64,000 bases of DNA from Sipunculus nudus. Lineage: Eukaryota > Annelida > Sipuncula > Golfingiida > Sipunculidae. The notes beneath the pieces were generated by a model that had not been told where the DNA came from, ran no database searches, and saw nothing but the letters and a program-made list of their open reading frames with translations. The stretch covers positions 18,375,839-18,439,838 of the forward strand of contig CM049316.1 in assembly GCA_026874595.1 (NCBI GenBank), read 5' to 3'. The stretch's first letter is position 1, and the number at the start of each line of letters is the position of its first letter. A program made the position numbers and the translations under genes. Positions 1-12,990 of the stretch are shown here, one piece after another.

Positions 1-250
1 ACCCCTCCTGAAAATAAGAAGGGACACACACTGTGCAAAAATTATTGTAGGTGGCACCACCAGTCTTGTATACAACAAAGCTATCAGAGATATATACATA
101 TGCCCAATTTCAGGCTGATATATTAAAATCCTTTGTGGAAATAAGCAGGCACATACACTGTGCAAAAGTCATTGTAGGTGGCGACACCTGTCTTGTGAAC
201 GAGAAAGCCATCAAAGACACATAGACAGGTCAAAATATCAGGCCAATACA
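1..250. repeat. GGCGCC-type tandem repeat units (about 130 bp)
   Basis: Two units carry 'gtaggtggc..cacc' followed by agt/tgtcttgt, at about 48 and 175, with 'aggctgatatatt / aggccaatacatc' blocks between them. The same unit recurs near 18720-19119, 23135-23870 and 35660-38180. Confidence 0.6.
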
Positions 251-949
251 TCAAACTTACCTTGAGTCTGATGCATTGGGCTGACCAGGCTTAGGTGAGA
301 AAGGCAGTTGCCCCGAGTGAACTGTAACAAATTTGCTGGCTCAGGCTACTGCACTGAGTAAACTCATGACCTGCACCTGGCTAGACTGAGTAAACTTTTG
401 ACGTGTACTTGGCTGCACTGAGTGAACTCTTGACCTGTTGCATAATCTGACACAGTAGGCTGTAGATCCAGGCTGAACTTTGGGGCCAAATCTTGTGCAG
501 TGGGCAGTCTGCCAACGCTATAAATAGAATGCAGCTACTGCATTGAGTGAACTCGTGACCTGTTGCCTAATCTGATACGGTTGAAAGTCTGCCAACGCTA
601 TAAATAGATCCAGACTGACCTCTAGCCTGTTGCCAAATAGTAGCCACACCATTGCATAAGCTCATGCAAGGGCCCTGCCCTGAGGGGCATAACACCCATG
701 AGGTGATCACATGGTGCCCATGAGGTGTTCACATGTCACCAATGAGGGGATCACATGCTTTGTGCTAGCTGCACTGATTGAACTCTTGACCTATATCTGG
801 CTGCACTGAATGAACTCTTGATCTGTTGCCAAATCTGAAACAGTTGACAGTTTCTCAACCTATTTAAAGATACAGACACAATCTTGGCCTGTTGGTAAAT
901 CTGTTTAGACATACTGAAAGACTTTGGCTAAAATGCTTATTTTTCAAGC

Positions 950-2655
950 TGGCATATTAAGACTGTCATTTTAGTATGCTTTTTTGGCAGATGACTAAGT
1001 TTAACTTCCAGTAACTCGGCCAAGATTCACTGAACTTGAACCATTCGAACAAACTTGAGAGAGATGGTATAAAAGATTATTTCTGTGAAATATTGAACAA
1101 TTTGGCTTGACCGTTTCGTCGGAGAAGATTTTTAAAGTTTTTTTTAGCTTTTTCTCTATAAAATCTAAGAAAATGCAGTTTTTCAGATGGCTAATTTTTT
1201 GCATTAAATTTCATGATGCTAGCTCCAGTTGTTTTCGAAATAGTATGGGTTAATGTATAGACGACGGACGCCGCCACACCTTCGCATTAGCTTACAGGTT
1301 CGCTAAAAATTACTACAGATGCATATTGAATGCAAAATTATAATACAGATACATCTCACTGATGGCAAAATCTGGAATTAAGTTGAGTATGGATACTAAT
1401 TGTTTATAATCCATGTAAAGCCGTCTTTATATACCCACAGAGAGCTATACACCTGTGATTGTAAACATTGCCTGGCATGAGGAATATCTAAATCATAAAT
1501 CTACATTTTTAAAAGCTTTGAAGAAACATTCTTGTCAATATTAACCATAGATAATCTGAAATCTAAATGTCTAGTGGCATGATGTAACGGAAGCTGATAA
1601 ACTGGTGCCAGGCTAGATGTATCTGCTTCACACAGTTAACATATATGGTAAAATGACTCAATGCCATATTTATAATTCAGCCAAAGGAATATAAGAATGA
1701 TTCAGGGGATTATTCTTGTAAAATATTAAACAAATTGGCCTCAGTGGCGTCAGTCAAAAAACGTTTTATAACTCATATGGGAAAATTCAGCAAAATGGCT
1801 TAGTTCAGCTTCCCATAACTCAGCCAAAATATCACTGAACCAAAACCATTTGAACAAACTTGAATTATCAACATCTAAGGATATTTAATGTGTGAGATTT
1901 AAGAATCTGGCCCAGTGGTTTTTGAGAAGAAGATCTTTGTAGCCACTGAGCTAAAATGGGCTGTTATGGCATATGACTAAATTCAGATTTTCCATAACTC
2001 AGCCAAAAGTCACTGCACTGAGACCATTTGAACAAACTTCAGAAAGCACTCCCCTGGGATCATTTCTGTGCTATATTACACAATTTGGCCATATGGTTTC
2101 AGAGAAGAACATTTTTTGTAGCCGTAAAATATGATACGGGCACTGATGACCCCCGTAAAAAAAAGCCGATACAGGTGGCGCCACCAATACCTCAATTTCA
2201 GTTATGACTCATGTGACCAACATTGGCATAATATTTAAAATTTGGTGACGATAGCTCCAGCCGTTTCTGAGATTGTAATTTTAGTATATGCTTTTATGGA
2301 CAGATGACTAAGTTCAACTTCCTGTAACTCGGCCAAAAATCACCGAACTTGAACCATTCGAACAAACTTGAGAAAGATTGTTCCAGGAATTATATCTGTG
2401 AAATATTGGACAATTTGTCTGAACAGTTTCGGAGAAAAAGATTTTAAAAGCTTTTTTAGCTTTTTCACTATAAAATCTAAGAAAAGTTAGCCAAAAAATA
2501 AGCAAAATCCGATAGAGTTTCTTAGATGACTAATGTTTTACATAAAATTTCGTGATGCTTACTCTTGCCATTTTCAAGATAGTATGGGTTAACGTACAGA
2601 CGACGGACGCCGGACGACGCAACACAATCGCATAAGCTCACAAGGTTTGCTAAAA
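950..2655. repeat. Direct repeat cluster ending in GCTAAAAA tails
   Basis: Two similar copies, about 960-1306 and 2270-2655, each contain 'ctcggccaa', 'ccattcgaacaaacttgag', a 'gacgacggacgcc' stretch and a final 'GCTAAAAAtt'. Decayed partial units lie between them (near 1680, 1804 and 1982). The short minus-strand open frames here are parallel readings of this repeat. Positions 251-949 hold repetitive CTGCACTGAGTGAACTC-like motifs and no gene that I can support. Confidence 0.6.
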
Positions 2656-3127
2656 ATTTATTTTTCAACCAGAAAAACACAAATCAAAGGAAAGAGTAAA
2701 AAATGTGTTTGTTTTCAGATAATATACACTTTAAGGGGTCAAATATGAATTCAAAACAACTGATATGGGGGTCTTTGACGAAAGTGATACCTTAAAAGTA
2801 TTGTAATGAGGAGAGGGACCATGAGGGATATGAAGAGGGATTGATGAAGATAATGCTTTGTACTGATGGTTAGAGATTCTGTTCTACAGTTGGTAGTTAT
2901 ATTTTACAGTGACAGAAGAGCGCAGTTGAACAGCTAAAGCCGATCATGCTTCTGTGCAAAATAACAGCCATGATGGTGCTAAGGAAGAATCAAAACTATC
3001 GTCTGGTTGATAATGAAATGATTATTTGGTATACGATACAAGATAACTAAAATATTTTTTTCTGCCATGATACAGTTCCAAACAAATTAAATAAATAATA
3101 ATTTGACTTAAGTACTTTTCACTGACC

Positions 3128-3250
3128 TACATATAAATAATTCAGGGGTTATTGACACTCAGTGCGGTATTGTTTTTGAACATAAATTTATGTGCTTAGC
3201 ATACCATGGGATCGTGTTTCCCTGTATGACGCACTATGCCACCCCGTCAC
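3128..3250. repeat. Dispersed repeat, copy 1
   Basis: Similar in sequence to 6803-6915. Both share a 'ttcagaggttnttgac'-like start, 'atgcttagcatacca' and a 'acgacgcantg..ccacc' end. The function is unknown. The rest of 2660-4289 shows no supported feature; 3980-4280 is purine-rich. Confidence 0.45.
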
Positions 3251-4289
3251 ATAGTTTGTATTTCGGCCTATTGTATAAATAACGTACAGGAGTATTGCTT
3301 ATATAAAAAAGGTACTTGATACATTTTAAAAAGAAACATGCTTTGAACCAACACGCCGTGAATTTCCTTTTACATTAAAGAACCTATTCACACACCAGGA
3401 ACAGTAAATATGCAAATATAATATTTTCTTTTTGGATTATTACGATAAATGTCAGTATTGCTCTCGAAAACCATTTCCTTGCTCTTGTATTTGAGTGGAA
3501 ATAAACTTGCATCGGGCGCGATTTTGTCGGGCATATCATAAATATGGCGCACGCCATCTGCCGCGCAACTTCACAAATGAAGATTTTTCAAGGTTTCAAC
3601 GGGTGTATCTGCTGTGTGTTCTCCTTCCCGTTTCTTCAGGTTGTCTAAGAGTTGACGCGCATTGCGTCAGTTCGGACTGTGGTCAGGCAATATGTTATAG
3701 TAATCAAACACAGATGGACTGGGTTCAATCACACAAATAACCACAACAACCTACAAATTTGAATTAAATAGGTGATAGTAGGTCCGTGTGCCGGGATAGG
3801 AAACTATTCAGAAAAATGAATAAGTGTCGTGAAATAATATACATATTATTGCAACCGATTTTGCATTTCTAAGGAAAGTATAAAAAAAATAAATATTATA
3901 AGTAACGAATTAATATAAGGATGCATGACTCTCTGTTCATGTAAACACATTCAATATGTGCAGCGGCCCATGATTACTAAGATAAAAATGAAGGTAGGGA
4001 TGGAGATGACTAGAGGAGGATTTGGGTGAGGAGGATAAGGGAGGCTGCATAAGGATTATAAGAAGAAAGGGAGGAGATGGGGTGATTAGGGCCATAGAAT
4101 ATCCTCTGACTAGGACAATGAAGATGAAATGGATAAAGAGTTATATAATAATATTAAGAAAATAGATGTAGAGAGATAAGGGAGTGGCAGAGAGGACTAT
4201 AGTTAGTGAGGAGGACGAAGGGAAAGAAGATGTGAAGAAAACAGGAAATGTATTACTAAGACGGGATGAAGGAGGAGGATGTGAAAACT

Positions 4290-4800
4290 AGGGACCCATG
4301 GGTCTCGACGCTCAGCTGAATTTGATTATATGGATATGTTCATGATCTTTTTCAAAATATGGGTCCTGTGATCAAGTTTAAAGCCAATCTGTCTTTCCAA
4401 ACTGGAGTTATCATCTAAAAACTTATTTGCGATTGGATGGGCCCTGTGACCTTGACATTTGACCTTGTGAGCCATCAAACAGAATCTTTCCCTATTGGCA
4501 GGTGCACCACATGTCGTAGATGGAAGATTTGAGATGAAAAATTTGGCTTAAAATGCATCTACAATATTTTAAAAGAAGTAGGTCCTCTGACCTCGACCTT
4601 TGATTTTATGACCCTAAAATCGATAGAGTTCTTGCTTTCGAGGTGGGTCATATATAAGTCAAGCTTGAAATCAATATGTCAATCCAAACTAGAGTTATCA
4701 TCAAGAATCAAATTTGACGGACAAAATGAAAGACGAACAGACGAACAGACATCAGGGTGATTACCATAAGGCATCCGCTTATTCAAGCGGGGCCCTAATA
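4290..4800 (+). mobile_element. Repeat element sharing the A-G family head but with a different tail
   Basis: It begins with GGGACCCATGGGTCTCGACG then CTCAGCTGA, the head of elements A-G. It ends differently, at 'caagcggggccctaataa' near 4800. The interior has 'gaccttgacatttgacc' blocks and a 'gacgaacagacgaacagac' stretch before the tail. It has no coding capacity. Confidence 0.5.
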
Positions 4801-4802
4801 AA

Positions 4803-5375
4803 CACATAAGGTTTCAGGACACTAGATGAAACCACATTTGCGAATCTGATAGTATCAATATAATTAGGCAATCTCAAAATAAAAGAAAAAAATGCATAAA
4901 ATGGAAAAAAATACAGGTTGCAACACCAGTCTTCAGGAACTGAACAAACCAGTAATAATCAATAAACACACCAGGTTTCGGGACACTAGATGAAACCACA
5001 GATATGAAACTGACAAAACGTCATATGACGGACTCAAAATCAGAAAAAAAGGTTCTGACAACGCTGGTCATGGTCAATATTCAAGGCAAGATTCATGGCA
5101 ATCCATGCGTTAATTATCAAGATACTGGAGGTTTTATATCAAACTTTTAATTATTTTTGGGGGTACTAACAAGCCCCATAGCTCGGAGGATATAGGTCGC
5201 AGTGACCCGATTTCAGGTTTCAAAGGAGAATTTTTATTGACCTCCCGGCATGACTTAAAGGTTTCTAGGGCCAGTGGTTACGGTTTGTGCCTTGCTAACG
5301 GACGGACAGACGGCCGGACAACGGGCAAAGCGCAATTTCTATACCTCAATTGACATTCAGTTAGCTAAGCTAAAA
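4803..5375 (+). repeat. Tandem units plus ACGG stretch and GCTAAAAA tail
   Basis: Two units start with 'aggtttc(a/g)ggacactagatg' at about 4808 and 4973 (period about 165). They are followed by 'ggacggacagacggccgg' and a terminal 'agctaagctaaaaagg' near 5371. The design matches the other elements here (core repeats, ACGG microsatellite, CTAAAA end). Confidence 0.5.
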
Positions 5376-5514
5376 AGGAAGTAAAATGGAGCAAGGATAT
5401 GAAGTTGAGCATGGAAAGGAGGATGATGATGGGAAGAAGAAGGTCAGGAGTAGAAAGGATGATATGGAGAGGCAGATGGTGGTTTTAGATGAACAGATTG
5501 TTGTGGGAAATAAA

Positions 5515-6460
5515 GAGGAACAGATGGTTGTTGGGTGATGGGTGATGAGGACACATGGGTATCAGTGATAAGAAGGGACGGATGCCGGTGGATTAGGAGA
5601 AGGGACAGAAGGTGATGGGTGATGAGGACACATGGGTATGGGTGATGAGGAGGGACGGGTGTCGGTGTAAGATGAGGAGGGACAGAAGGTGGTGGGTGAT
5701 GAGGAGACATGAGTATTGGTGATGAGGAGGGACGGATCTCGGTGGAAGATGAGGAGGGACAGATGGTGATGGGTGATGAGGACACATGTGTATGGGTGAT
5801 GAGGAAGGACGGATGTCGGTGGATGATGAGGAGAGACAGATGGTGTAGGGTGATGAGGACACATGTGTATGGGTGATGAGGAGGGACGGATGTCGGTGGA
5901 AGATGAGGAGGGACAGATGGTGGTGGGTGATGATGACACGTATGGGTATGGGTGATGAGAAGGAACGGATGTCGGTGGAAGATGAGGAGGGACATATGGT
6001 CGTGGGTGATGATGACACATGGGTATGGGTGATGAGGAAGGACGGATGTCGGTGAATGATGAGGAGAGACAGATGGTGTTGGGTGATGAGGACACATGTG
6101 TATGGGTAATTAGGAGGGACGGATGTCGGTGGAAGATGAGGAGTGACAGATGGTGATAGGTGATGAAGACACATGAGTATGGGTGATGAGAAGGAAAGGA
6201 TGTCGGTGGAAGATGAGGAGGGACAGATGGTGGTGGATTAGGAGAAGGGACAGAAGGTGATGGGTGATGAGGACACATGGGTATGGGTGATGAGGAGGGA
6301 CGGGTGTCGGTGGATAATGAAGAGGGACAGATGGTGGTGGGTGATGAGGACACATGGGTATAGATGAGGAGAAGGGACGGCTGTCGGTGGCTGATGAGGA
6401 GGGACAGATGGTGGTGGATGATGAGGAGGAACAGATGTCGGTGGCTGATAAGGCGATTAA
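5515..6460. repeat. 77-bp minisatellite, about 12 units
   Basis: Units contain 'gatgaggagggacagatggtg', 'gatgaggacacatg' and 'gggacggatgtcggtgg'. The spacing of 'agatggtg' at 5761, 5838 and 5915 gives a 77-bp period, with 79 bp in one unit. The minus strand contains almost no stop codons in any frame, so three overlapping open frames of 193-307 codons appear. Because 77 is not a multiple of 3, the peptide frame rotates from unit to unit. These are artefacts of composition, not genes. Confidence 0.85.
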
Positions 6461-6802
6461 ATAGAGGGGGAAGGTAGAGGGACATAGGTCAGAGGACAGA
6501 TGAGGATGGTAGCAGATGTTTGGGGATGATGAAGAGAGAAAGGGGATTATATAATCTGACTAGGAAAAATCGGGAGAAACAAATCGAAATAGGGATATAG
6601 TACTCCTGAACTCTCATGGAAAATCGTAGTTAATCAATAACATTTTGCATATTAGTGTTAACAGATCCATCCTAATGATAGTGAAAATGAATCCAGTTGT
6701 ATTTTCTTCATAATTCAAGGATAAAAATAATTTTTTTCCTGTCATCTCCACAGTAAAAGATAAAGATTCTAGATTGAAACCTTTCATTGACTTAAACATA
6801 AA

Positions 6803-6915
6803 CCATTCAGAGGTTGTTGACCCTCTTTGCGTCCATTTTTAACACATATTAATATGCTTAGCATACCAAAGGATCCAATTTCTCAGTACGACGCAGTGGA
6901 CCACCCGGCACCCAG
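6803..6915. repeat. Dispersed repeat, copy 2
   Basis: Similar to 3128-3250, sharing 'atgcttagcatacca' and the 'acgacgca..g..ccaccc' end. The remaining sequence of 6916-9100 is AT-rich and shows no supported gene. A short stretch at 7450-7510 loosely resembles 12480-12545. Confidence 0.4.
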
Positions 6916-9109
6916 AACAGGGTTAACTCCCTACGTAAACAATAGTTACATGTGTGCTACTAGGTCAGCATAAAACAAACTCTGTCACCTGTCGTTGACC
7001 CCAACCCTTGAGTGCGTGTCACTCTGTGTTTGTTTACAGACAACTCTAAGAAGACCGCAGTGAAATATGAATTTTGACGAGTACCTAATTTCAGATATTT
7101 CCATAAGTTTACATTTGCAACATTGTCACATACCCTTTTATAACAAGATGATGGTCTTAAAGTGTTATGAGGAAATAAGTATAGGAAAACAGTACATTTT
7201 TTTAAATTATGCCTCCCTTAGCCAGGTAGCGAGGTATCATATGTTTCTCAACGTTTGTATTGATTTAAATAATATGATCTTTGAAGAAATTAAGATGAAA
7301 TTTTGATTAGGGTTAGGATTACACCAATGGAACAAGGGTTTAAAATTTGGAGAAAATCTGGATCATGACATAAAATATTTTTAATTCAAAGAATTCTGAA
7401 CCATTTTCGACAAGCCACCTTGGATTTAGTGTGTATTTAAAATGTCAGCTCCCATGAGCGGTTTCGAGAAACTGGGAGAAATAAACCCTAAGGGCGCGGG
7501 GATGCGACACGAATGTACTTCGTGGACAGCGTCCAGGCCGGAATCTGTCTGCGGATAGAATTTGGTGGAAAAAGTGCATGTATCCGAAAGTGTAAATTGG
7601 AACATACTTTTTTGGACCAAGCCAAATCCTGAAAATATGGAAGGATTCGATGACAAAAATCGTATAGGAATCAATACTGTTGTATAATTTTCTTATGGTT
7701 TGCACCCCATATAGCATAATTTTATGTTTATCTGTATTCTAAATAATTGAAAGTAATATATATTCCATGAGTAGCTGACTGGAAAATGTTCCTGTTATTA
7801 ATTATTAAAAATTTACTTGATGTTCACCTCAGCTGATTGATATATTTAATAATTGCAAAATATATTTCGTTTACTCTCACCACGTGTTTTTTTTTAAATA
7901 AATTCGTAGGGAACATTTGGAGACATTGTGTTTGCATGCAGACATACATGTGAAAATATTATCGATTCCCCCAAAAATTGTAATGTTTTCTTCCCTTATG
8001 CATCGCCTATCCATTATCAAGGTATTGGGCCAAAAAAGGTTGATTTTTTTTTCAGGCATGCACGCTCCAATTTTGGCTCTAACCATAAACATATTTTATT
8101 TTTATTTTCAATAGAAATTTTCCGATTTTGAGCTCCAGTCGCTTAGACCTATCTTTCGAGAAGAATAAAAATGTAGATTTCTACATATTATTTCTTTTAT
8201 CGAAAACCAGTGCGAGAGGATATTTTTACCCTTTTTATTATAGGTTTTCGATAAGAATAAAATCATATGAAGAAAAAGAAAATTTCTCTATGTTCTCTGA
8301 AAAAAAAACTGCCTCATACTTTTGCTTTATAGTAGTATAGGCCTGAATCTAATCCGCCTTTGGACATTCCATTGGATAGGACATGTACTTAAGTACAAAG
8401 TGATCACATGATTTGACTCCATGGTTACGGTCATTCAGTACAAGATCAGTTGCAACATCGGTACCCGCTGGGAAGCGATGTACAAGGTGTCGTCTGCTCT
8501 GACCCAATCAGGAAGTTGCGCCAAAACAAAGGACTCGTTTGTCTCCATTTTCAGAGGACCGGGGCTTTAATATGATAAGTATTTGTTTTGATATGCTGAG
8601 CTCATGCCAGCACGTAGCGACATTCCTGACATAGCGGCTAAGGCCAGCGTCACATCATAACAATATATGTACCCTTCCGCCATAGGTCGTTTCTACTCAA
8701 ACGAACCTTCTCGTGTGGTGATGGTCGTGACTACTTGCCTCAATTGTCATTCTTTCATATTAAAAATTTGTAAAATTTCAAGAAAACCCTTTCCGTTTAC
8801 ATTTCACATTCGCATGCTTAAAAAACATTCCTCATTCAAATTACACAAAAAAATGTCCATGTATATGTAACCTGCTTTAAAAAAAATTTATCCAACGTAT
8901 TTTAACGGACTGCATTACCCTTTTCACTGTATCTTCTATACCTACCCCGCCGGTGTATTTAGAACCACAGTGCATTGTGGGCATAGAATTTCTATTATTA
9001 TTACAATCCCTAATCTAAAGAGTCGTATACAGTGTGCGCAAAGTGAGAAATATGTTCTCGTTTGTTAATGTTAAGGTACACAGCCATAGGTCTTATGGGG
9101 ATTGCAGGT

Positions 9110-9292
9110 GATGAAGTCGAGTCCTCGCAATCCGAGCCCGAGTGCAAGTCCGAGTCCAAGGCATACGAGTCCGAGTCGAGGTCAAACGAGTCAAAGTCCG
9201 AGTCGAGGTCAATCGAGTCCAAGTCCGAGTCCAGGTCACACGAGTCCGAGTCTTTGAGGTTCGAGCCCAAGTCTACCTTCTTCGAGTCCGCC
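9110..9292. repeat. GAGTCC hexamer-type repeat
   Basis: A tract of degenerate GAGTCC / GAGTCGAGGTCA units. It reads as Ser-Glu repeats on the plus strand and Asp-Ser-Asp-Leu repeats on the minus strand, but no conserved protein or splice context supports coding. The flank 9300-10914 is very AT-rich with nothing recognised. Confidence 0.7.
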
Positions 9293-10914
9293 CTTATATA
9301 TTACTAATATGGTAATTTTAATGATTTTTAACTTTTTTTTACATGGATTTTACAACTAGTTATAATAACTAATACGAGGCACTCCCCGTGGCTCGGTTGA
9401 TGGCGCTCGGTAGTTGGTAGTACCAGAACATAGATGATTTATCTGCTTCATGTTAATTATCTGAATTAAAAAGGGGTTGTAAATAATTTGACAATAGGCA
9501 TTCCAATATTAAATTATGAATTTGGAAGTCTGAATTCAGGAAATCCATTCCCTTTTAATAATTTTTTTTTAAATTAAAACAAATCAACTATTATACGACG
9601 GTGGTGGTTGAGATGTTACTTCTAAATATGAACAAAATTTGCCAAACCCTCTAATTCATAATTGATTCAACACTGTTTCTTATAACCAAAACAACCATAA
9701 TTTTATGATTACTTAAGGATATATTGCTACATAAGCATTTAGCTCTAGAACATCTTACATGTTTAAAGAGAGATTGCTTTATTGTGATTAAATAGACTGA
9801 AGTGTGAGGTTCATGCGAAAATTTACCTAATCCGACCAAGAATAAAGGACAGTGCTTTTTATTCATTTAACCACATCTTTTTTTTTAGCAAATAAGGAAT
9901 TGCGATATGATCTTTGATTGGTAATAATAGAATAATAACAGAATGTTATTCAAACACTATTTAAAATATAAGAAAACAATATTTTAACCCATTCCTATTT
10001 TACATTATAGATATTTTCGATATTTTATTCTGTAACTGAACAGAATGTATACCTTATGTTAAGGTGTATGGGATACTATGACATGCCTTGACATTTATTG
10101 TATAATAATTAATAGCGGATATTAAAAAGAAGAACCATTATTATTTTTTTAAATGTCTGGTAATTCAAAAAGTGGTTTCTTAAACCAAATGTTTTCAAAT
10201 GATTTAAACAATTTAAATTGTTTGTTTCTCAAAAAACAAGTGCCATATATGTTAAAAAAATACGCATATATGTTACATACAGTACGGAATTCAAAACTGT
10301 ACATATGATTTTATGTAAGGTGAGTTTTTACAAATTTAAAATCGATATCATTTGGGAAAACACAGATTTAAATTAAAACAAACAAAAAAATTCGTTCTAG
10401 CAAGTAAAATAAAACTATAAATTTAAGAAATATTTCCTTAGACATTTTTTATATTCATCTTATAAAAACATATAGAAATCATTTTAAATTTATGTCATAT
10501 CATAATATCATTGCATTTTATTTTTTAACAAACCCCCTTTTTAGAATATTCCTTTCTTTGTGGTTAAGAAGAAAAAGACACAATACTTTAATTTATTGTA
10601 ATTTCCACGGTAAATTATAAAACAACAATTGTTTAAGTCTATCACATTATCATGGATATCCTTAAACAAAATCAAAGTGAAATGTATTGTGAAAACAATA
10701 AAATCGGGGCCCAGGCCAAGGAGTTTACATGTTCAAAAGAACAGGCTTGTCGATAAAGTCTTATTTGTCTCAATAAACCCTTATTATATATGTTCCTGTA
10801 TTTTTTTAATTATTTTTCCAAGTTTCAATCTTTTGTCGTTATTTTGATAGTATTGTTGTAAATAATACATGCAGCATGAGAGACACATACTGCACACTGT
10901 TTAAAAAAAAATGG

Positions 10915-11215
10915 TTTTTCAAAGGGTTGGATAAGGGTTTGTAAAGTGTCCCTATAGCGGAACCCCTTTAAGGGTATTTTGTAAAACCTTAAAAAAAACC
11001 CTGTTTCGGGTTTTAAAGAAAACCCGTTTGGATGGCTTGTTTACAAAATCCTTAATCAGGTTTTCACAAAACCCTTATAAGGGTGTTTTTACTCATTTGA
11101 AAAGGGTTTTACAGAAAACCCGTTTTAGAAGGGTCTTTTACAAAACCGTTAAATATATTTTCCTGTAAACCCTTATAGGGGTTTATTTACAAAATATATA
11201 TGGATTTTTTAACTC
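10915..11215. repeat. Palindromic AAGGGTTTT / AAAACCCTT array
   Basis: At least eight short inverted units of the form AAGGGTTTT..AAAACCCTT occur in about 300 bp, each able to fold as a small hairpin with a loop of a few bases. The array is imperfect and decays toward 11215. No gene is seen in 11216-12300. Confidence 0.6.
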
Positions 11216-12305
11216 TTTATAAGAATCTGCTTAAAACGTGCCAAGATTTTTTCCTCTGTGGATAACTGTGAAAAAAGTGTTGAGTTTAAGTGGTTATATC
11301 ATATGTTAATTGCTTATAGTATGGGTAATCCAGAACGGAACGCTGACGGGCCTCACAAACACCCCCGCCTAATTTAACTCCCCGCCCCGTCAGTTGACGA
11401 TTGTGGTTAACCTCTAAACCCTGCTTGCCTTGGTTATAGCAATGCCTGCTAAGACCTCCATATGACTTTTGTTTTTAGTTGATCACGGTGGATAAACAGT
11501 ATATATATGAGAGTATACGTGGCATTAAATTGAGGAAACTAATGTATCCCTCTCTTACAGTTCAATCTTGGTGCCCCTTAGATAAGTAGACAGCCTCGGG
11601 CTTAAACTGAATAAACAATTAATGAAATCCATAAAACTGAATGGTTATTACAACGAGAAAAAGGGGGGGCCTGGACACCCTTTTTTACCTTCTCGAATAA
11701 TTTATATCGGAGGACTGCTGACAAGTTTGAAGATAGCAAAGTCCTGTAGACTGAAAAATCCTGACGCCTGAACTAGTTCATTGTATAACCCTGTATACTT
11801 GGCCACAGAATATCTCAGAGATTAAATATCTTGGAGTACGAGTAATGTTCTATGTTATTTTTGTATTGTCACCATGCGCGTGTCACGTGTTCAGGGCTTG
11901 CCTCACTGACAAAATTTCGGCGTATTTCACTGGGGTTTTTACTCGTGAAGGAAGTGTAACATCGATCTACAGACTCCCGCACCTGTTCCGGAGTTAGATT
12001 TTGACAAAAATAAGACAGTGTCAGAGAGATGTATTACCTTCAGCCCTGAAGTTGATAGATTAACAAAAACACCCCGGCAGCACTAAATATATGTGCGTAG
12101 GCGTGAAGTGTGAGGTGTTGAAGGTCTCGTGGTTTCTAACACCAGGAAACCTTTTTTGCAGGGACGTACACTGAATTTGATTTATTGTAGTCTTACATAG
12201 TTACATAGATTACATAAATTATTATACTCAACCAGCAATAAAGTATCCAGTTAAAATATTTTTAATTTACAGCAGAATATCGACTTTTTAAAATAGATAA
12301 TATTG

Positions 12306-12354
<49 letters not shown>
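12306..12354. repeat. (AAT)n microsatellite
   Basis: An uninterrupted run of ATA/AAT trinucleotides of about 49 bases, followed by a looser AT-rich tail. Confidence 0.9.
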
Positions 12355-12356
<2 letters not shown>

Positions 12357-12956
12357 TTAATAAAAATAATAATAAAAATTATATAATGATATGTGCATGG
12401 TCAAAGCGTCATTCCACTCTAAACTTTACAGATATACGTCCTTTTGTTACTCTCTCCTAGGCGCTGTTGTATGAGTAAATTTCCATACAGGTTTTATTTC
12501 TTCCAGTTCCTCAAAACTGCTCATAGCGGCCGATATTTTGCGTATACACTAAAACCCGGATGTCACAGGTCCCATGCCGAATTTATAGGTATATTGCTGG
12601 AAGTATTAACACTAAAACTAATAATAATAATCATCATAAAAAAATAATTATCATGATAATCAGTATAATAACTAAGAAAAACCTCAGAGACTTCATGCAT
12701 CCGTCAACAATCTGGATCACCATATAAAGAGCATTACAAGAACCCGTGTGTGTCAGCGCATGAAATGCTGTGTATGAATCCAAGCCGAGAGAATTGTGTC
12801 ACGGAGCATCAGCTCCATGGTTTCATCAGACGTAAGCTCAGTCCCCCAGAACAAAGGAGTAGTCATTGGATCACAGAAGCTAGTGCATGAAAGCCGGAAA
12901 CTTTTCAGAATTTTCGTTCAGAAATTTAATTTTTAATGACGACTACAACCTATCCA

Positions 12957-12990
12957 CCCCCCCCCCCCCCCCACCCCCACCCCCACCCTC
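12957..12990. repeat. Poly-C / CCCCCA tract
   Basis: A run of C interrupted by regularly spaced A, about 34 bases. The stretch from 12990 to 14357 shows no supported gene. Confidence 0.85.

Noticed and set aside
5444-6485. Three overlapping minus-strand open frames of 193, 217 and 307 codons
   Set aside because: They are frame-shifted readings of a 77-bp minisatellite; composition explains the lack of stops.
7426-7717. 82- and 90-codon minus-strand frames
   Set aside because: Part of the underlying sequence loosely resembles 12480-12545, suggesting a repeat fragment; no protein family recognised.
9378-9425. tRNA-like A-box 'gtggctcggttgatggcgc', possible SINE head
   Set aside because: No B-box (GGTTCGANTCC) at the right distance and no A-tail; not enough for a tRNA or SINE call.
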